DNA from: Catellatospora paridis
GTDB taxonomy: Bacteria > Actinomycetota > Actinomycetes > Mycobacteriales > Micromonosporaceae
Assembly: GCF_009720365.1 (NCBI RefSeq)
Contig: NZ_WBZD01000048.1
Location: forward strand, 1-64,000
Direction of reading: 5' to 3'
DNA: 64,000 nt
Below the pieces are notes generated by a model, which saw only the letters and a list, made by a program, of their open reading frames with translations, did not search any database and was not told where the DNA came from. Positions 9,278 through 17,432 of this stretch are shown piece by piece. Each line of letters starts with the position of its first letter. The first letter of the stretch is position 1. The translations under genes were made by a program, and so were the position numbers.

Positions 9278-9925
9278 TCACGGCGTGTAGGGGGCGTCGG
9301 TGTGGGACTGCTCCTTGAGGATGGAGCCGTCGGCGGCGTACACGGCGGTGCGCTTGATGCTGACCAGGGCGGACCCGGCGTCGGCCGGGCGGGTCAGGTA
9401 GACCAGGGTGAGCTTCTGGTCGGCGATGCTGACCGACTCGATGGGGTCCCGGTCGCCGAGCACGAAGTGCACCACGCACTGCGCCCGGTCGGGGGCCTTG
9501 GTGCACAGCATGACGCCCCAGTAGCGGCCGGTGGTGTCGACGACGCTGCTCATGATCGTGCCTACGGTGACGTTGCCCAGCTCGCCGCCCAGGTCACCGG
9601 TGGCGCACGGCTTCTGCACGGCGAGGACCAGGCCGTCCTCGCCGGAGAACATGCCCTCGGTCAGCGGCGCGCCGTCCTTGCCGAACGCGTAGTACGGGTC
9701 GATCAGGCCGCGCACCATCCCTTCCTTGACCTCGGCGCAGGTGGGCACGGGGGTGGCCGGCTTGGCGGGGCTGGGCGACGCCGTCTCCGGCGACGGGGTC
9801 AGCACGGTGACCGCGCTGGGCGCGGCCGACGGGGAGTCACCGCCGGACTTGCAGCCGGCCGCCGCCCCGGCGAGGGCGAGGATCGGGATCATCAGCAGGG
9901 CGGCACGGCGGGGGTGGAGCGGCAT
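9278..9925 (-). CDS. Putative lipoprotein
   Basis: A 215-residue lipoprotein: a basic N-terminus, a hydrophobic stretch and the lipobox LAGAAAGC about 24 residues in, followed by a Ser/Pro/Thr linker (PSAAPSAVTVLTPSP) and a globular domain containing the short segment CAEVKEGMVRGLIDPYYAFG and three further Cys. GAAGGA lies about 7 nt before the ATG. A TATCGT -10 box on this strand at 9974-9969 could be its promoter. No enzymatic motif is seen; it is an extracytoplasmic protein of unknown function. Confidence 0.75.
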   Translation of the reverse strand: MPLHPRRAALLMIPILALAGAAAGCKSGGDSPSAAPSAVTVLTPSPETASPSPAKPATPVPTCAEVKEGMVRGLIDPYYAFGKDGAPLTEGMFSGEDGLVLAVQKPCATGDLGGELGNVTVGTIMSSVVDTTGRYWGVMLCTKAPDRAQCVVHFVLGDRDPIESVSIADQKLTLVYLTRPADAGSALVSIKRTAVYAADGSILKEQSHTDAPYTP

Positions 9926-10014
9926 GGGTGGTCCTTCTGCGGCAGCGGGATACGGCGTGGGCCACTGCACGATAGGGGCGGCAGGGCGGCCCAGGCTCCG
10001 CGTCGTCGCGAGGA

Positions 10015-10094
10015 CGACAGCAGCTGTCGCGCCGTGCCATTCCTTCGTGTTGGGGAACGGAGGCGGGGGCGGGGGTTCGTTGGTGCGGACGAAC
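10015..10094. promoter_or_regulatory. Two inverted repeats in divergent intergenic region
   Basis: CGACAG-CAG-CTGTCG lies at 10015-10029 and GTTCGT-N8-ACGAAC at 10075-10094. They sit between the lipoprotein and the serine hydrolase. The second is just upstream of the hydrolase -10 box and is the better operator candidate. The regulator is unknown; the PucR protein encoded at 22126 is one possibility. Confidence 0.35.
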
Positions 10095-10115
10095 GGCGCG
10101 GGGGTGGGGCGAACC

Positions 10116-10121
10116 TAGGGT
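10116..10121 (+). promoter_or_regulatory. -10 box (TAGGGT) of a leaderless transcript
   Basis: TAGGGT ends 7 nt before the ATG at 10129, so transcription should start at or next to the A of the start codon. No Shine-Dalgarno sequence precedes the ATG, consistent with a leaderless mRNA. No good -35 is visible. Confidence 0.45.
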
Positions 10122-10128
10122 GTGGCGC

Positions 10129-11511
10129 ATGTCGAAGTTGAGCGAGATCCATGACTGGCTCCAGGTGCGCCTGCCGGAGCTGCTCGCCGAGCACCGGGTG
10201 CCCGGCGCGGCGATCGCGGTGTACGCCGGGGGCGAGGTCGTCGACCATGCCGCCGGGGTGCTGAACACGGCGACCGGGGTGACGGCGACGCCCGACTCCC
10301 TGTTCCAGATCGGCTCGATCACCAAGGTGTGGACCGCGACCCTGGTCATGCAGCTGGCCGACGAAGGCGCGCTGGACCTCGACGCGCCGGTGCGCCGGTA
10401 CCTGCCGGAGTTCGCGCTGGCCGACGAGGCCGCCGCGGGCGCGGTCACGGTGCGGCAGCTGCTGTGCCACACCGCCGGGTTCGAGGGCGACATCTTCACC
10501 GACACCGGCCCGGGCGACGACTGCGTCGAGAAGTACGTCGCCACGCTGGGCACCACCACGCAACTGTTCCCGCCCGGCGAGCTGTTCTCCTACAACAATG
10601 CCGGCTACTGCGTGCTCGGGCGGATCGTGGAGGTGCTGCGCGGCAAGCCGTACGACACCTGCCTGCGCGAGTTCCTGTTCACGCCGCTCGGGCTGACCCA
10701 CGCCGCGACCGGCCCGTACGAGGCGATCCTGCACCGGGCCGCCGTCGGCCACCTGCAGCCCGACCCGGACGCCGACCCGGTGCCCGCGCCGATCTGGGCG
10801 CTGGTGCGCTCCAACGTCGCGGCCGGGGCGATGCTCGCCATGCGGCCGCGTGACCTGCTGGCCTTCGTCCGGATGCACCTCGACGGCGGCCGTGCCGCCG
10901 ACGGCACCGCGGTGCTCAGCCCGGCCTCGGTCGCGGCGATGCAGCAGCGCCAGGTGACGGTGCCCTGCTCGGGGCTCATGGGCGACGCCTGGGGGCTGGG
11001 CTGGGAGCAGTTCGACTGGCCGGGCGGCGTGGTCTTCGGCCACGACGGCGGCACCATCGGGCAGAGCGCGTTCCTGCGCATCGCGCCGGAGCAGGGTGTC
11101 GCGATCGCGCTGAACGTCAACGGCGGCAACCCGATCGCGCTGTACACCGAGCTGTTCCCGCACCTGCTGCGCGAGCTGGCCGGGATCGAGATGCCCGTGA
11201 TGCCGGTGCCGCCGGCCGAGCCGTCGCACGTCGACGCGGCCCGCTACCTGGGCACGTACGCCTCGGAGGTGGCCGAGCTGGTGGTGAGCCAGGACGGCGA
11301 CGGGCGGATCTGGCTGGCGCAGACGCCCCGCGGCATCCTGGCCGAACTCGGCGGCAAGGCCGAACGCAGCGAGCTGGTGCACCTGCACGGCGACGTCTTC
11401 CTGCCCGCCGTGCCGCACTACGGCGTGCACCTGCCGCACGTCTTCGTCGGCGACGAGGACGGCAAGGCGCAGTACGTCCACAGCGGACGCGCGACCCGGC
11501 GCACGGCCTGA
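10129..11511 (+). CDS. Serine hydrolase of the beta-lactamase/PBP (class C) fold
   Basis: A 460-residue Pfam Beta-lactamase-type hydrolase without a signal peptide, so probably cytoplasmic. Active-site motifs: S63-I-T-K66, Y155-N-N and H305-D-G. About 100 C-terminal residues form an added domain. It is clearly paralogous to the C-terminal half of the fusion protein at 17433-20768 (shared runs such as LHRAAVGH and DAWGLGW/DSWGLGW). Family members are D-aminopeptidases, esterases or D,D-peptidases. Its place before an oligopeptide transporter argues for hydrolysis of imported peptides, perhaps with D-residues. The ATG at 10129 fits the leaderless promoter better than the GTG 9 nt upstream. Confidence 0.85.
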   Translation: MSKLSEIHDWLQVRLPELLAEHRVPGAAIAVYAGGEVVDHAAGVLNTATGVTATPDSLFQIGSITKVWTATLVMQLADEGALDLDAPVRRYLPEFALADEAAAGAVTVRQLLCHTAGFEGDIFTDTGPGDDCVEKYVATLGTTTQLFPPGELFSYNNAGYCVLGRIVEVLRGKPYDTCLREFLFTPLGLTHAATGPYEAILHRAAVGHLQPDPDADPVPAPIWALVRSNVAAGAMLAMRPRDLLAFVRMHLDGGRAADGTAVLSPASVAAMQQRQVTVPCSGLMGDAWGLGWEQFDWPGGVVFGHDGGTIGQSAFLRIAPEQGVAIALNVNGGNPIALYTELFPHLLRELAGIEMPVMPVPPAEPSHVDAARYLGTYASEVAELVVSQDGDGRIWLAQTPRGILAELGGKAERSELVHLHGDVFLPAVPHYGVHLPHVFVGDEDGKAQYVHSGRATRRTA

Positions 11512-11621
11512 CTCTTCGGTCCGGCGTACGGATCCGGCCCCGGGGGCTGGTCGTCCGGCACGAACACAGCCGCCGCCGCGGCGGGCAGGCTGCGCCCCAC
11601 AATCCTGCTAACGGAGGCACG

Positions 11622-13205
11622 ATGAGATCGATAACGACGGTCACGGCGGCGGGCGCGCTCACCCTGGCGCTCGCCGCCTGCGGCGGCGGTGGGCAGCCCG
11701 CGGGCAGCGGGTCCTATGCCGACGGCAAGACGTTCACGCTGGTGCTGGCATCCGACCCGGGCACCTTGGACCCGCACTTCACCTCGCTGTCCACCGCGCT
11801 GCAGGCCGGGCGCTTCCTGTACGACTCGCTGGTCAACGTCGACGAGAAGGGCAGCCTGGTCGCGGGCCTGGCCGAGAAGTGGGACGCGACCACCACCACC
11901 GCGACGTTCACCCTGCGCAAGGGCATCACCTGCGGTGACGGCAGCCCGCTCACCGCCACCGACATCGCCGCGAACATCACCTTCGTCGGCGACCCGAAGA
12001 ACGCGTCCACCCGCATCGGCGTGTACGTGCCGCCGGGCGCGACCGCCGCCGGTGACGACGCGGCCGGGACCGTCACGGTGACCTCGCCCGCGCCCGACCC
12101 GTTCCTCGACCGCAACGTCGGCGGGCTGCCGATCGTCTGCAAGAAGGGCATGGCCGCGCGCGACCAGCTCAAGCAGGGCTCCGACGGCACCGGCATGTTC
12201 ACCGTCGCCGAGGCCGTGGCCGGCGACCACTACACGCTGACCCGGCGCAAGGAGTACGCGTGGGGTCCGGGCGACTGGAAGAAGGACCAGGCGGGCCTGC
12301 CTGACAAGGTCGTGCTGCGCGTCGTCGCCAACGGGACCACCGCGGCGAACCTGCTGCTGTCGGGTGAGGTGAACGCGGCGGTGATGGTCGGCCCGGACTC
12401 CCAGCGCCTGCGGGCGGCGAAGCTGCACGAGCGGGTGGTCGCCGCGCCGCTCGGCGAGCTGTGGTTCAACCAGAAAAAGGGCATGGCCGGTGCGGACGAA
12501 GGCGTGCGCCGCGCCCTGACCCAGGCGCTCGACCTCGACCAGGTCGGCCAGGTCGTCACCAGCGGCACCGGCCGGCGCTCGGCCGGGCTGGTCGCGCCGG
12601 GCGGCCCCTGCCCGCCGGGCAACGCCGCGGCGCTGCTGCCCGCCAAGGACACGACTGCCGCGAAGTCCGCCCTGGACGCCGCGGGCTGGACCGCGGGCGC
12701 CGACGGCGTGCGTGCCAAGGACGGGCAGAAGCTCGCGCTGCTGCTGTACTTCCCGACCAGTGTCGGTCAGGGCACCCAGGCCGCGGCGGAACTGCTGCAG
12801 AAGGAGTGGACGGCGCTCGGCGCGGAGGTCACGGTCAAGGGCCTCAGCGACGCCGAGGTCGGGCAGCTCATCGTCGGCGGGCAGGGCGCGTGGCAGGCGG
12901 CGATCCTGCCGCTCGGGGTCAACGTGCCGACCCAGCTGGTGCCGTTCCTGTCCGGCGCGACCCCGCCCAACGGCGTCAACCTGGCCTCGATCGACAACGC
13001 GGACTACACAGCCAATGTGCAGGCGGCGTCGGCGATCGCGGGCAGCGGCGGCTGCGCCAAGTGGCAGGCCGCCGAGGAGGCGCTGTTCAAGCGGCTCGAC
13101 GTGGTGCCGTTCGTGGACTCGACCGTGCCGGTGTTCGGCAAGGGCGCCGAGTTCGAGCTGAGCCAGGGCAGCGTCACGCCCGGCTCGATCCGCATGCTCG
13201 CCTGA
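11622..13205 (+). CDS. Oligopeptide ABC transporter substrate-binding lipoprotein
   Basis: A 527-residue family 5 solute-binding protein (DppA/OppA type). The signal peptide ends in the lipobox LALAAC, giving a lipid-anchored receptor. The early region contains the typical VLASDPGTLDPHFTS and LAEKWDATTTTATFTLRKGI segments. GGAGG lies 4 nt before the ATG. It is the first gene of the transporter group, followed by a hairpin (13222-13259) and then the permease, an arrangement that usually lets the binding protein be made in excess over the membrane parts. Peptide length and sequence preference cannot be read from the sequence. Confidence 0.9.
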   Translation: MRSITTVTAAGALTLALAACGGGGQPAGSGSYADGKTFTLVLASDPGTLDPHFTSLSTALQAGRFLYDSLVNVDEKGSLVAGLAEKWDATTTTATFTLRKGITCGDGSPLTATDIAANITFVGDPKNASTRIGVYVPPGATAAGDDAAGTVTVTSPAPDPFLDRNVGGLPIVCKKGMAARDQLKQGSDGTGMFTVAEAVAGDHYTLTRRKEYAWGPGDWKKDQAGLPDKVVLRVVANGTTAANLLLSGEVNAAVMVGPDSQRLRAAKLHERVVAAPLGELWFNQKKGMAGADEGVRRALTQALDLDQVGQVVTSGTGRRSAGLVAPGGPCPPGNAAALLPAKDTTAAKSALDAAGWTAGADGVRAKDGQKLALLLYFPTSVGQGTQAAAELLQKEWTALGAEVTVKGLSDAEVGQLIVGGQGAWQAAILPLGVNVPTQLVPFLSGATPPNGVNLASIDNADYTANVQAASAIAGSGGCAKWQAAEEALFKRLDVVPFVDSTVPVFGKGAEFELSQGSVTPGSIRMLA

Positions 13206-13221
13206 CAGATCCGTGCCGCAC

Positions 13222-13259
13222 GACGGTGCCATGGCCCCCTCCCGGGTCATGGCACCGTC
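13222..13259 (+). terminator. Hairpin between binding protein and permease
   Basis: GACGGTGCCATG at 13222-13233 pairs perfectly with 13248-13259 across a 14-nt loop, followed by TGTTTCC. It may act as a partial terminator or an mRNA 3' stabiliser. Confidence 0.55.
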
Positions 13260-13390
13260 TGTTTCCACCGGCGATGGTGCGCGCGGACAGGGTCGACCGG
13301 GTCGCCTTGTGCGGGCGTACCAAGACCGGGTGGCGGCCAGGCGGGCAGGATCTGATCACCGAACCCGACGATGTGACGGAGGCCATGCCG

Positions 13391-14383
13391 GTGACCAGCA
13401 CAACCGCCTCCACCGCCGTGTTCGCACACCTCTCCGGCAACCCCTGGCTGCGCTTCGCGGCCCGCCGGTTCGGCCGGCTGCTGGTCTCGGTGTGGGTGCT
13501 CGTCACGGCCGCGTTCCTGATGATCCATCTGATTCCTGGCGACCCGGTCCGGGCCGCGCTGGGCAACACCGCACCGGTGGAGCTGGTCGAGGCCCGCCGC
13601 GCGACGCTGGGCCTGAACAACCCGCTCTGGCAGCAGTACGCCGACTACCTGCGCCACCTGTTCGCCGGTGACTTCGGCACCTCGATGCTGTCGGGCATGC
13701 CGGTGTCGCAGGTGATCGGCGATCGGCTGCCCGCCACGGCCGAGCTGGCCGGGCTCGCGTTCGCCCTGGCGGTGCTCGTGTCGATCCCGCTGGGCCTGGT
13801 CATGGCGGTGCTGACCCGGGGCGGGCGGCGCAGGCCGGTCGAGCTGGCGTTCACCTCCGGCAGCGTGCTGCTCGCGGTGGTGCCCGAGTTCCTGGTCGCG
13901 GTCGGGCTGGTCTACGTGTTCAGCGTCGAGCTGGGCTGGGCCCCGGTGGCGATGCGCCAGGGCCCGTCGTCGTACGTGCTGCCGGTGCTGGCCCTGGCGC
14001 TCGGCCCGGCGTCGGTGCTGGCCCGCATCGTGCGGGTGGAGACGCTCGCGGTGCTGCAGGCCGAGTACATCCGCACCGCGCGGGCCAAACGCCTGCCGGA
14101 CCGGCGGGTCTACCTGCGCCACGCGCTGCCGAACGCGCTGACCGCCACCATCACCGTCGGCGGGCTGCTGCTGGGCGCGATGGTCGCCGGCACGGTGCTG
14201 GCCGAGAACGTGTTCGCCTGGCCGGGCCTGGGCAGCACCATCGTGAGCTCGATCCTGGCCAAGGACTACCCGGTGGTGCAGGGCGTGGTGCTGGTGTACG
14301 GCCTGGGCGTGCTGCTGGTCAACCTCGTGGTCGACGTGGCGCTGGCGCTGCTCGACCCCCGTTCCACGATCAGGGAGAGCTGA
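13391..14383 (+). CDS. Oligopeptide ABC transporter permease (DppB type)
   Basis: A 330-residue inner-membrane permease of the BPD family. The N-terminal GRLLVSVWVLVTAAFLMIHL is the first membrane helix, followed by the conserved IPGDPVRAALG. The ATPase-docking EAA loop reads EYIRTARAKRLPDRRVYLRH, and the last helices carry FAWPGLGSTIVSSI. The GTG at 13391 is chosen because GGAGG lies 8 nt before it; the ATG at 13385 would leave only 2 nt. It forms the channel together with the permease half of the next protein. Confidence 0.88.
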   Translation: MTSTTASTAVFAHLSGNPWLRFAARRFGRLLVSVWVLVTAAFLMIHLIPGDPVRAALGNTAPVELVEARRATLGLNNPLWQQYADYLRHLFAGDFGTSMLSGMPVSQVIGDRLPATAELAGLAFALAVLVSIPLGLVMAVLTRGGRRRPVELAFTSGSVLLAVVPEFLVAVGLVYVFSVELGWAPVAMRQGPSSYVLPVLALALGPASVLARIVRVETLAVLQAEYIRTARAKRLPDRRVYLRHALPNALTATITVGGLLLGAMVAGTVLAENVFAWPGLGSTIVSSILAKDYPVVQGVVLVYGLGVLLVNLVVDVALALLDPRSTIRES

Positions 14384-14386
14384 GCG

Positions 14387-16285
14387 GTGACGTCGCGGGC
14401 GAGGTGGGCCGGGGTGCTGCGGACGCCGGTGGGCGTGGCCGCGGCCGTGCTGCTGGGCGCGGTGCTGCTGCTGGCGGTGTGCGCGCCGCTGCTGTGGGGC
14501 GGCCGGGCCGACGAGGTCGACACGGCGCACATCCTGGCCCCGGCGTCGGCGGAGCACTGGGCGGGCACCGACAACCTGGGCCGCGACATCTTCTTCCGGG
14601 TGCTGGTGGCCACCCGTACCTCGGTGTGGCTGGCGCTGCTGGCGACCGGCCTGGGCGTGGCCGTCGGGCTGCTGCTCGGCACCGCGCCGCTGCTGCTCGG
14701 GCCACGGCTGGGCCGCCTGGTCACGGCCGCGGTGAACATCGCCGTCGCGTTTCCCGGCCTGCTGCTGGCGCTGTCCTTCGCGGTGATCTTCGGGGCGGGC
14801 GCGAGCGGCGCGGTCCCGGCGATCGGGCTGGCCATCGCACCGGGGTTCGCCCGGCTGACGCAGACCCTGTCCGCGACGGTCGCCGGGCGCGACTTCGTGG
14901 CCGCCGCCCGGATCGCCGGCGTCGGGCGGATCCGCGTGCTGCTGCGCCACGTGCTGCCCAATATCGCCGAACCGCTGCTGGTGAACGCGACGATGGCGGC
15001 GGGCGGTTCGCTGCTGGCCTTCGCGGGCCTGTCGTTCCTGGGGCTGGGCGTGCAGACGCCCGGCTACGACTGGGGGCGGCTGCTCGGCGAGGGACTCAAC
15101 GGCATCTACCTCAACCCGGCCGCCGCGCTGGTGCCCGGTGTGGCCGTGGTACTGGCGGGGCTGGCGTTCAACCTGGTCGGCGAGGCGGCCGCGAAAGCCG
15201 TCGGGCCGCGTACCGCGACGGCGCCGGTCCGTGGAGCGTCCGCCGACGGCATCGCGCACGGGGCGGACCTCCCCGCCGGACAGGCCGATGCGGTGCTGGT
15301 CGTGGAGGACCTGACGGTCTCCTTCGGACCGGTCACGCCGGTCCGCGGGGTCGGCTTCACGCTGCGACGCGGCGAGTCGGTCGGCATCGTCGGGGAGTCG
15401 GGGTCCGGCAAGAGCCTGACCGCGCTCGCCGTCGCCCAGCTGATCGAACAGCCGGGTCGGGTCGAAGCGCGGCGGCTGGAGTTCCTCGGCGACGACCTGC
15501 TGCGGACCCCGCCCCGGGCCCGGCCGCGGCTGCTCGGCACGTCCCTGGCCATGGTCTTCCAGGACCCGATGACCTCGTTCAACCCGGTGCAGCGCATCGG
15601 CCGCCAGCTCGCCGAGGTCGCCGAGCAGCACCTCGGCCAGCGGCGCGGGCCGGCACTGGCGCGGGCCGTCGACCGGCTGCGCGCGGTGCGCATCCCGGGC
15701 GCGGCACGCCGGGCGCGCCAGTTCCCGCACGAGTTCTCCGGTGGCATGCGGCAGCGGGCCATGATCGGCATGGGCCTGATGGGCGAACCGAAACTGATCA
15801 TCGCGGACGAGCCGACCACCGCCCTCGACGTGACCGTGCAGCGCCAGGTGCTCTCGCTGCTGGCCGACGTGCGTGCCGCCGACGACGTCGCGGTCCTGCT
15901 GATCAGCCACGACCTCGGCGTCGTCGAGCAGGTCTGCGACCGGGTGCTGGTCATGTACGCGGGGCGGTTCGTCGAGGACCTGCCCGTGGCACGGCTGCGC
16001 GACGGGGCGCGGCACCCGTACACCCGGGCACTGCTCGGCGCCGTGCCGGACCTGGCCACCGACCGCGACCAGCCGCTGGTGGTGATCCCCGGCCGCCCCG
16101 CCGATCCGGCCGCACCGCCGCCGGGCTGCGCCTTCGCGCCGCGCTGCCCGCTGGCCGACGACCACTGCGTACGCGCCGATCCCGCGCTCGTCGACGACGG
16201 GTCCGGCGGGCGCGTGGCGTGCTGGCACGCCGACGAGCGCCCCGAGCCGGTGCTGTCCGCCGCGACGGAAGGGGAGGGGCGATGA
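14387..16285 (+). CDS. Fused oligopeptide ABC permease and ATPase (DppC-DppD)
   Basis: A 632-residue two-domain transporter protein. Residues about 1-270 are a DppC-type permease (GTDNLGRDIFFRVL near the start; docking loop with DFVAAARIAGVGRIRVLLRH). After a linker, residues about 305-600 are an ATPase with Walker A GESGSGKS, Q-loop VFQDPMTSFNPV, signature FSGGMRQRA and Walker B LIIADEPTTALD. The C-terminal CAFAPRCPLADDHC belongs to the oligopeptide-transporter Cys-rich extension. GTG start 3 nt after the preceding stop. Such permease-ATPase fusions are known in actinobacterial peptide transporters and fix the stoichiometry of the two parts. Confidence 0.9.
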   Translation: MTSRARWAGVLRTPVGVAAAVLLGAVLLLAVCAPLLWGGRADEVDTAHILAPASAEHWAGTDNLGRDIFFRVLVATRTSVWLALLATGLGVAVGLLLGTAPLLLGPRLGRLVTAAVNIAVAFPGLLLALSFAVIFGAGASGAVPAIGLAIAPGFARLTQTLSATVAGRDFVAAARIAGVGRIRVLLRHVLPNIAEPLLVNATMAAGGSLLAFAGLSFLGLGVQTPGYDWGRLLGEGLNGIYLNPAAALVPGVAVVLAGLAFNLVGEAAAKAVGPRTATAPVRGASADGIAHGADLPAGQADAVLVVEDLTVSFGPVTPVRGVGFTLRRGESVGIVGESGSGKSLTALAVAQLIEQPGRVEARRLEFLGDDLLRTPPRARPRLLGTSLAMVFQDPMTSFNPVQRIGRQLAEVAEQHLGQRRGPALARAVDRLRAVRIPGAARRARQFPHEFSGGMRQRAMIGMGLMGEPKLIIADEPTTALDVTVQRQVLSLLADVRAADDVAVLLISHDLGVVEQVCDRVLVMYAGRFVEDLPVARLRDGARHPYTRALLGAVPDLATDRDQPLVVIPGRPADPAAPPPGCAFAPRCPLADDHCVRADPALVDDGSGGRVACWHADERPEPVLSAATEGEGR

Positions 16286-17268
16286 GCGAGCTGACCTTCG
16301 AGGACGTGACCGTCCGGTTCGGCAGCGGGCGGCGGGCCATGACCGCGGTCGACCGGGTGCACCTGACGGTGCCGTCCGGTGCCGTCGTCGGGCTCGTCGG
16401 CGAGTCCGGCTCCGGCAAGTCGACGCTGGCCAGGGCCGCGGTCGGGCTGACCCCGGTGGCCGGTGGGCGCATCCTGCTCGACGGGCGGCCGCTGCCGCGC
16501 GCCGGGCGGCGGCCGCTGCAGATGGTGTTCCAGGACCCGTACTCCTCGCTCGACCCGCGGATGACGATCGGCTCCTCGATCGCCGAGGCGATCCCGCGCG
16601 GGGCGGTGACGGGTGCGGCGGGCCGCCGCGACGAGGTGGCCCGGCTGCTGGAACTGGTGGACCTGTCCGCCGACCGTGCCGCCTGCCACCCGGCCGAGCT
16701 GTCCGGCGGGCAGCGGCAGCGGGTCGCGCTGGCCCGGGCGCTGGCCGGGCGGCCCGACGTCGTGATCGCCGACGAGATCACCTCGGCATTGGACGTGTCC
16801 ATCCAGGGCACCGTGCTGAACCTGGTACGCGACCTGCACCGCAGCCTGGGGCTGTCGATGCTGTTCATCACGCACGACCTGGCCGTGGTGCGCTACGTCA
16901 GCGACTACATCGCGGTGATGTACCTGGGTCGCATCGTCGAGTACGGTCCGGCTGAGTCGGTGCTCGCAGACCCGCAGCATCCGTACACCCGCGAACTGCT
17001 CGCCGCGGCGCGGCGGCCCGGTCGGGAGGCCGTGGACACCGTGCCCGCCCAGGTCGCCGAAGCCGAACCGGCCGACCCGCACCATCCGCCGCCGGGCTGC
17101 CGGTTCCACCCGCGCTGCCCGGTCGGCCCGCTGGTCCACGCGGACCGCGCCGTGTGCCGCGACACCGCGCCCACCGGCGACGGCCGCCGCCACCGCGCCG
17201 CCTGCCACTTCGCGGGCGGCGCGGCCGACCGGCCGGGCGTACCTCCGCCCGGCGACCCAGGGTCTTGA
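16282..17268 (+). CDS. Oligopeptide ABC transporter ATPase (DppF type)
   Basis: A 328-residue ATPase with Walker A GESGSGKST, Q-loop VFQDPYSSLDPR, signature LSGGQRQRVALARAL, Walker B VVIADEITSALD and switch His in LFITHD. The C-terminal extension has CRFHPRCPVG, the oligopeptide/dipeptide ATPase tail. Its ATG overlaps the preceding TGA (ATGA) and GGGGAGGGG precedes it. It pairs with the ATPase half of the upstream fusion protein as a heterodimer. Walker B has Ile where many members have Pro (DEIT), a common DppF variant. Confidence 0.9.
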   Translation: MSELTFEDVTVRFGSGRRAMTAVDRVHLTVPSGAVVGLVGESGSGKSTLARAAVGLTPVAGGRILLDGRPLPRAGRRPLQMVFQDPYSSLDPRMTIGSSIAEAIPRGAVTGAAGRRDEVARLLELVDLSADRAACHPAELSGGQRQRVALARALAGRPDVVIADEITSALDVSIQGTVLNLVRDLHRSLGLSMLFITHDLAVVRYVSDYIAVMYLGRIVEYGPAESVLADPQHPYTRELLAAARRPGREAVDTVPAQVAEAEPADPHHPPPGCRFHPRCPVGPLVHADRAVCRDTAPTGDGRRHRAACHFAGGAADRPGVPPPGDPGS

Positions 17269-17432
17269 CCCCCTGACCCGCCGCGGTTCTGCGCAAGAGG
17301 ATCGCCGCCGACCCGGCCCGGTCCTGACGACGGGCCCGCCGCCGACCCGGCCGCGGCCCACCCGACGAAGCAGTCGCCGCCCCACCGGGCGGCGCGACGA
17401 CATCGACCTGACCGACCAGCGAGGAGATCCCG

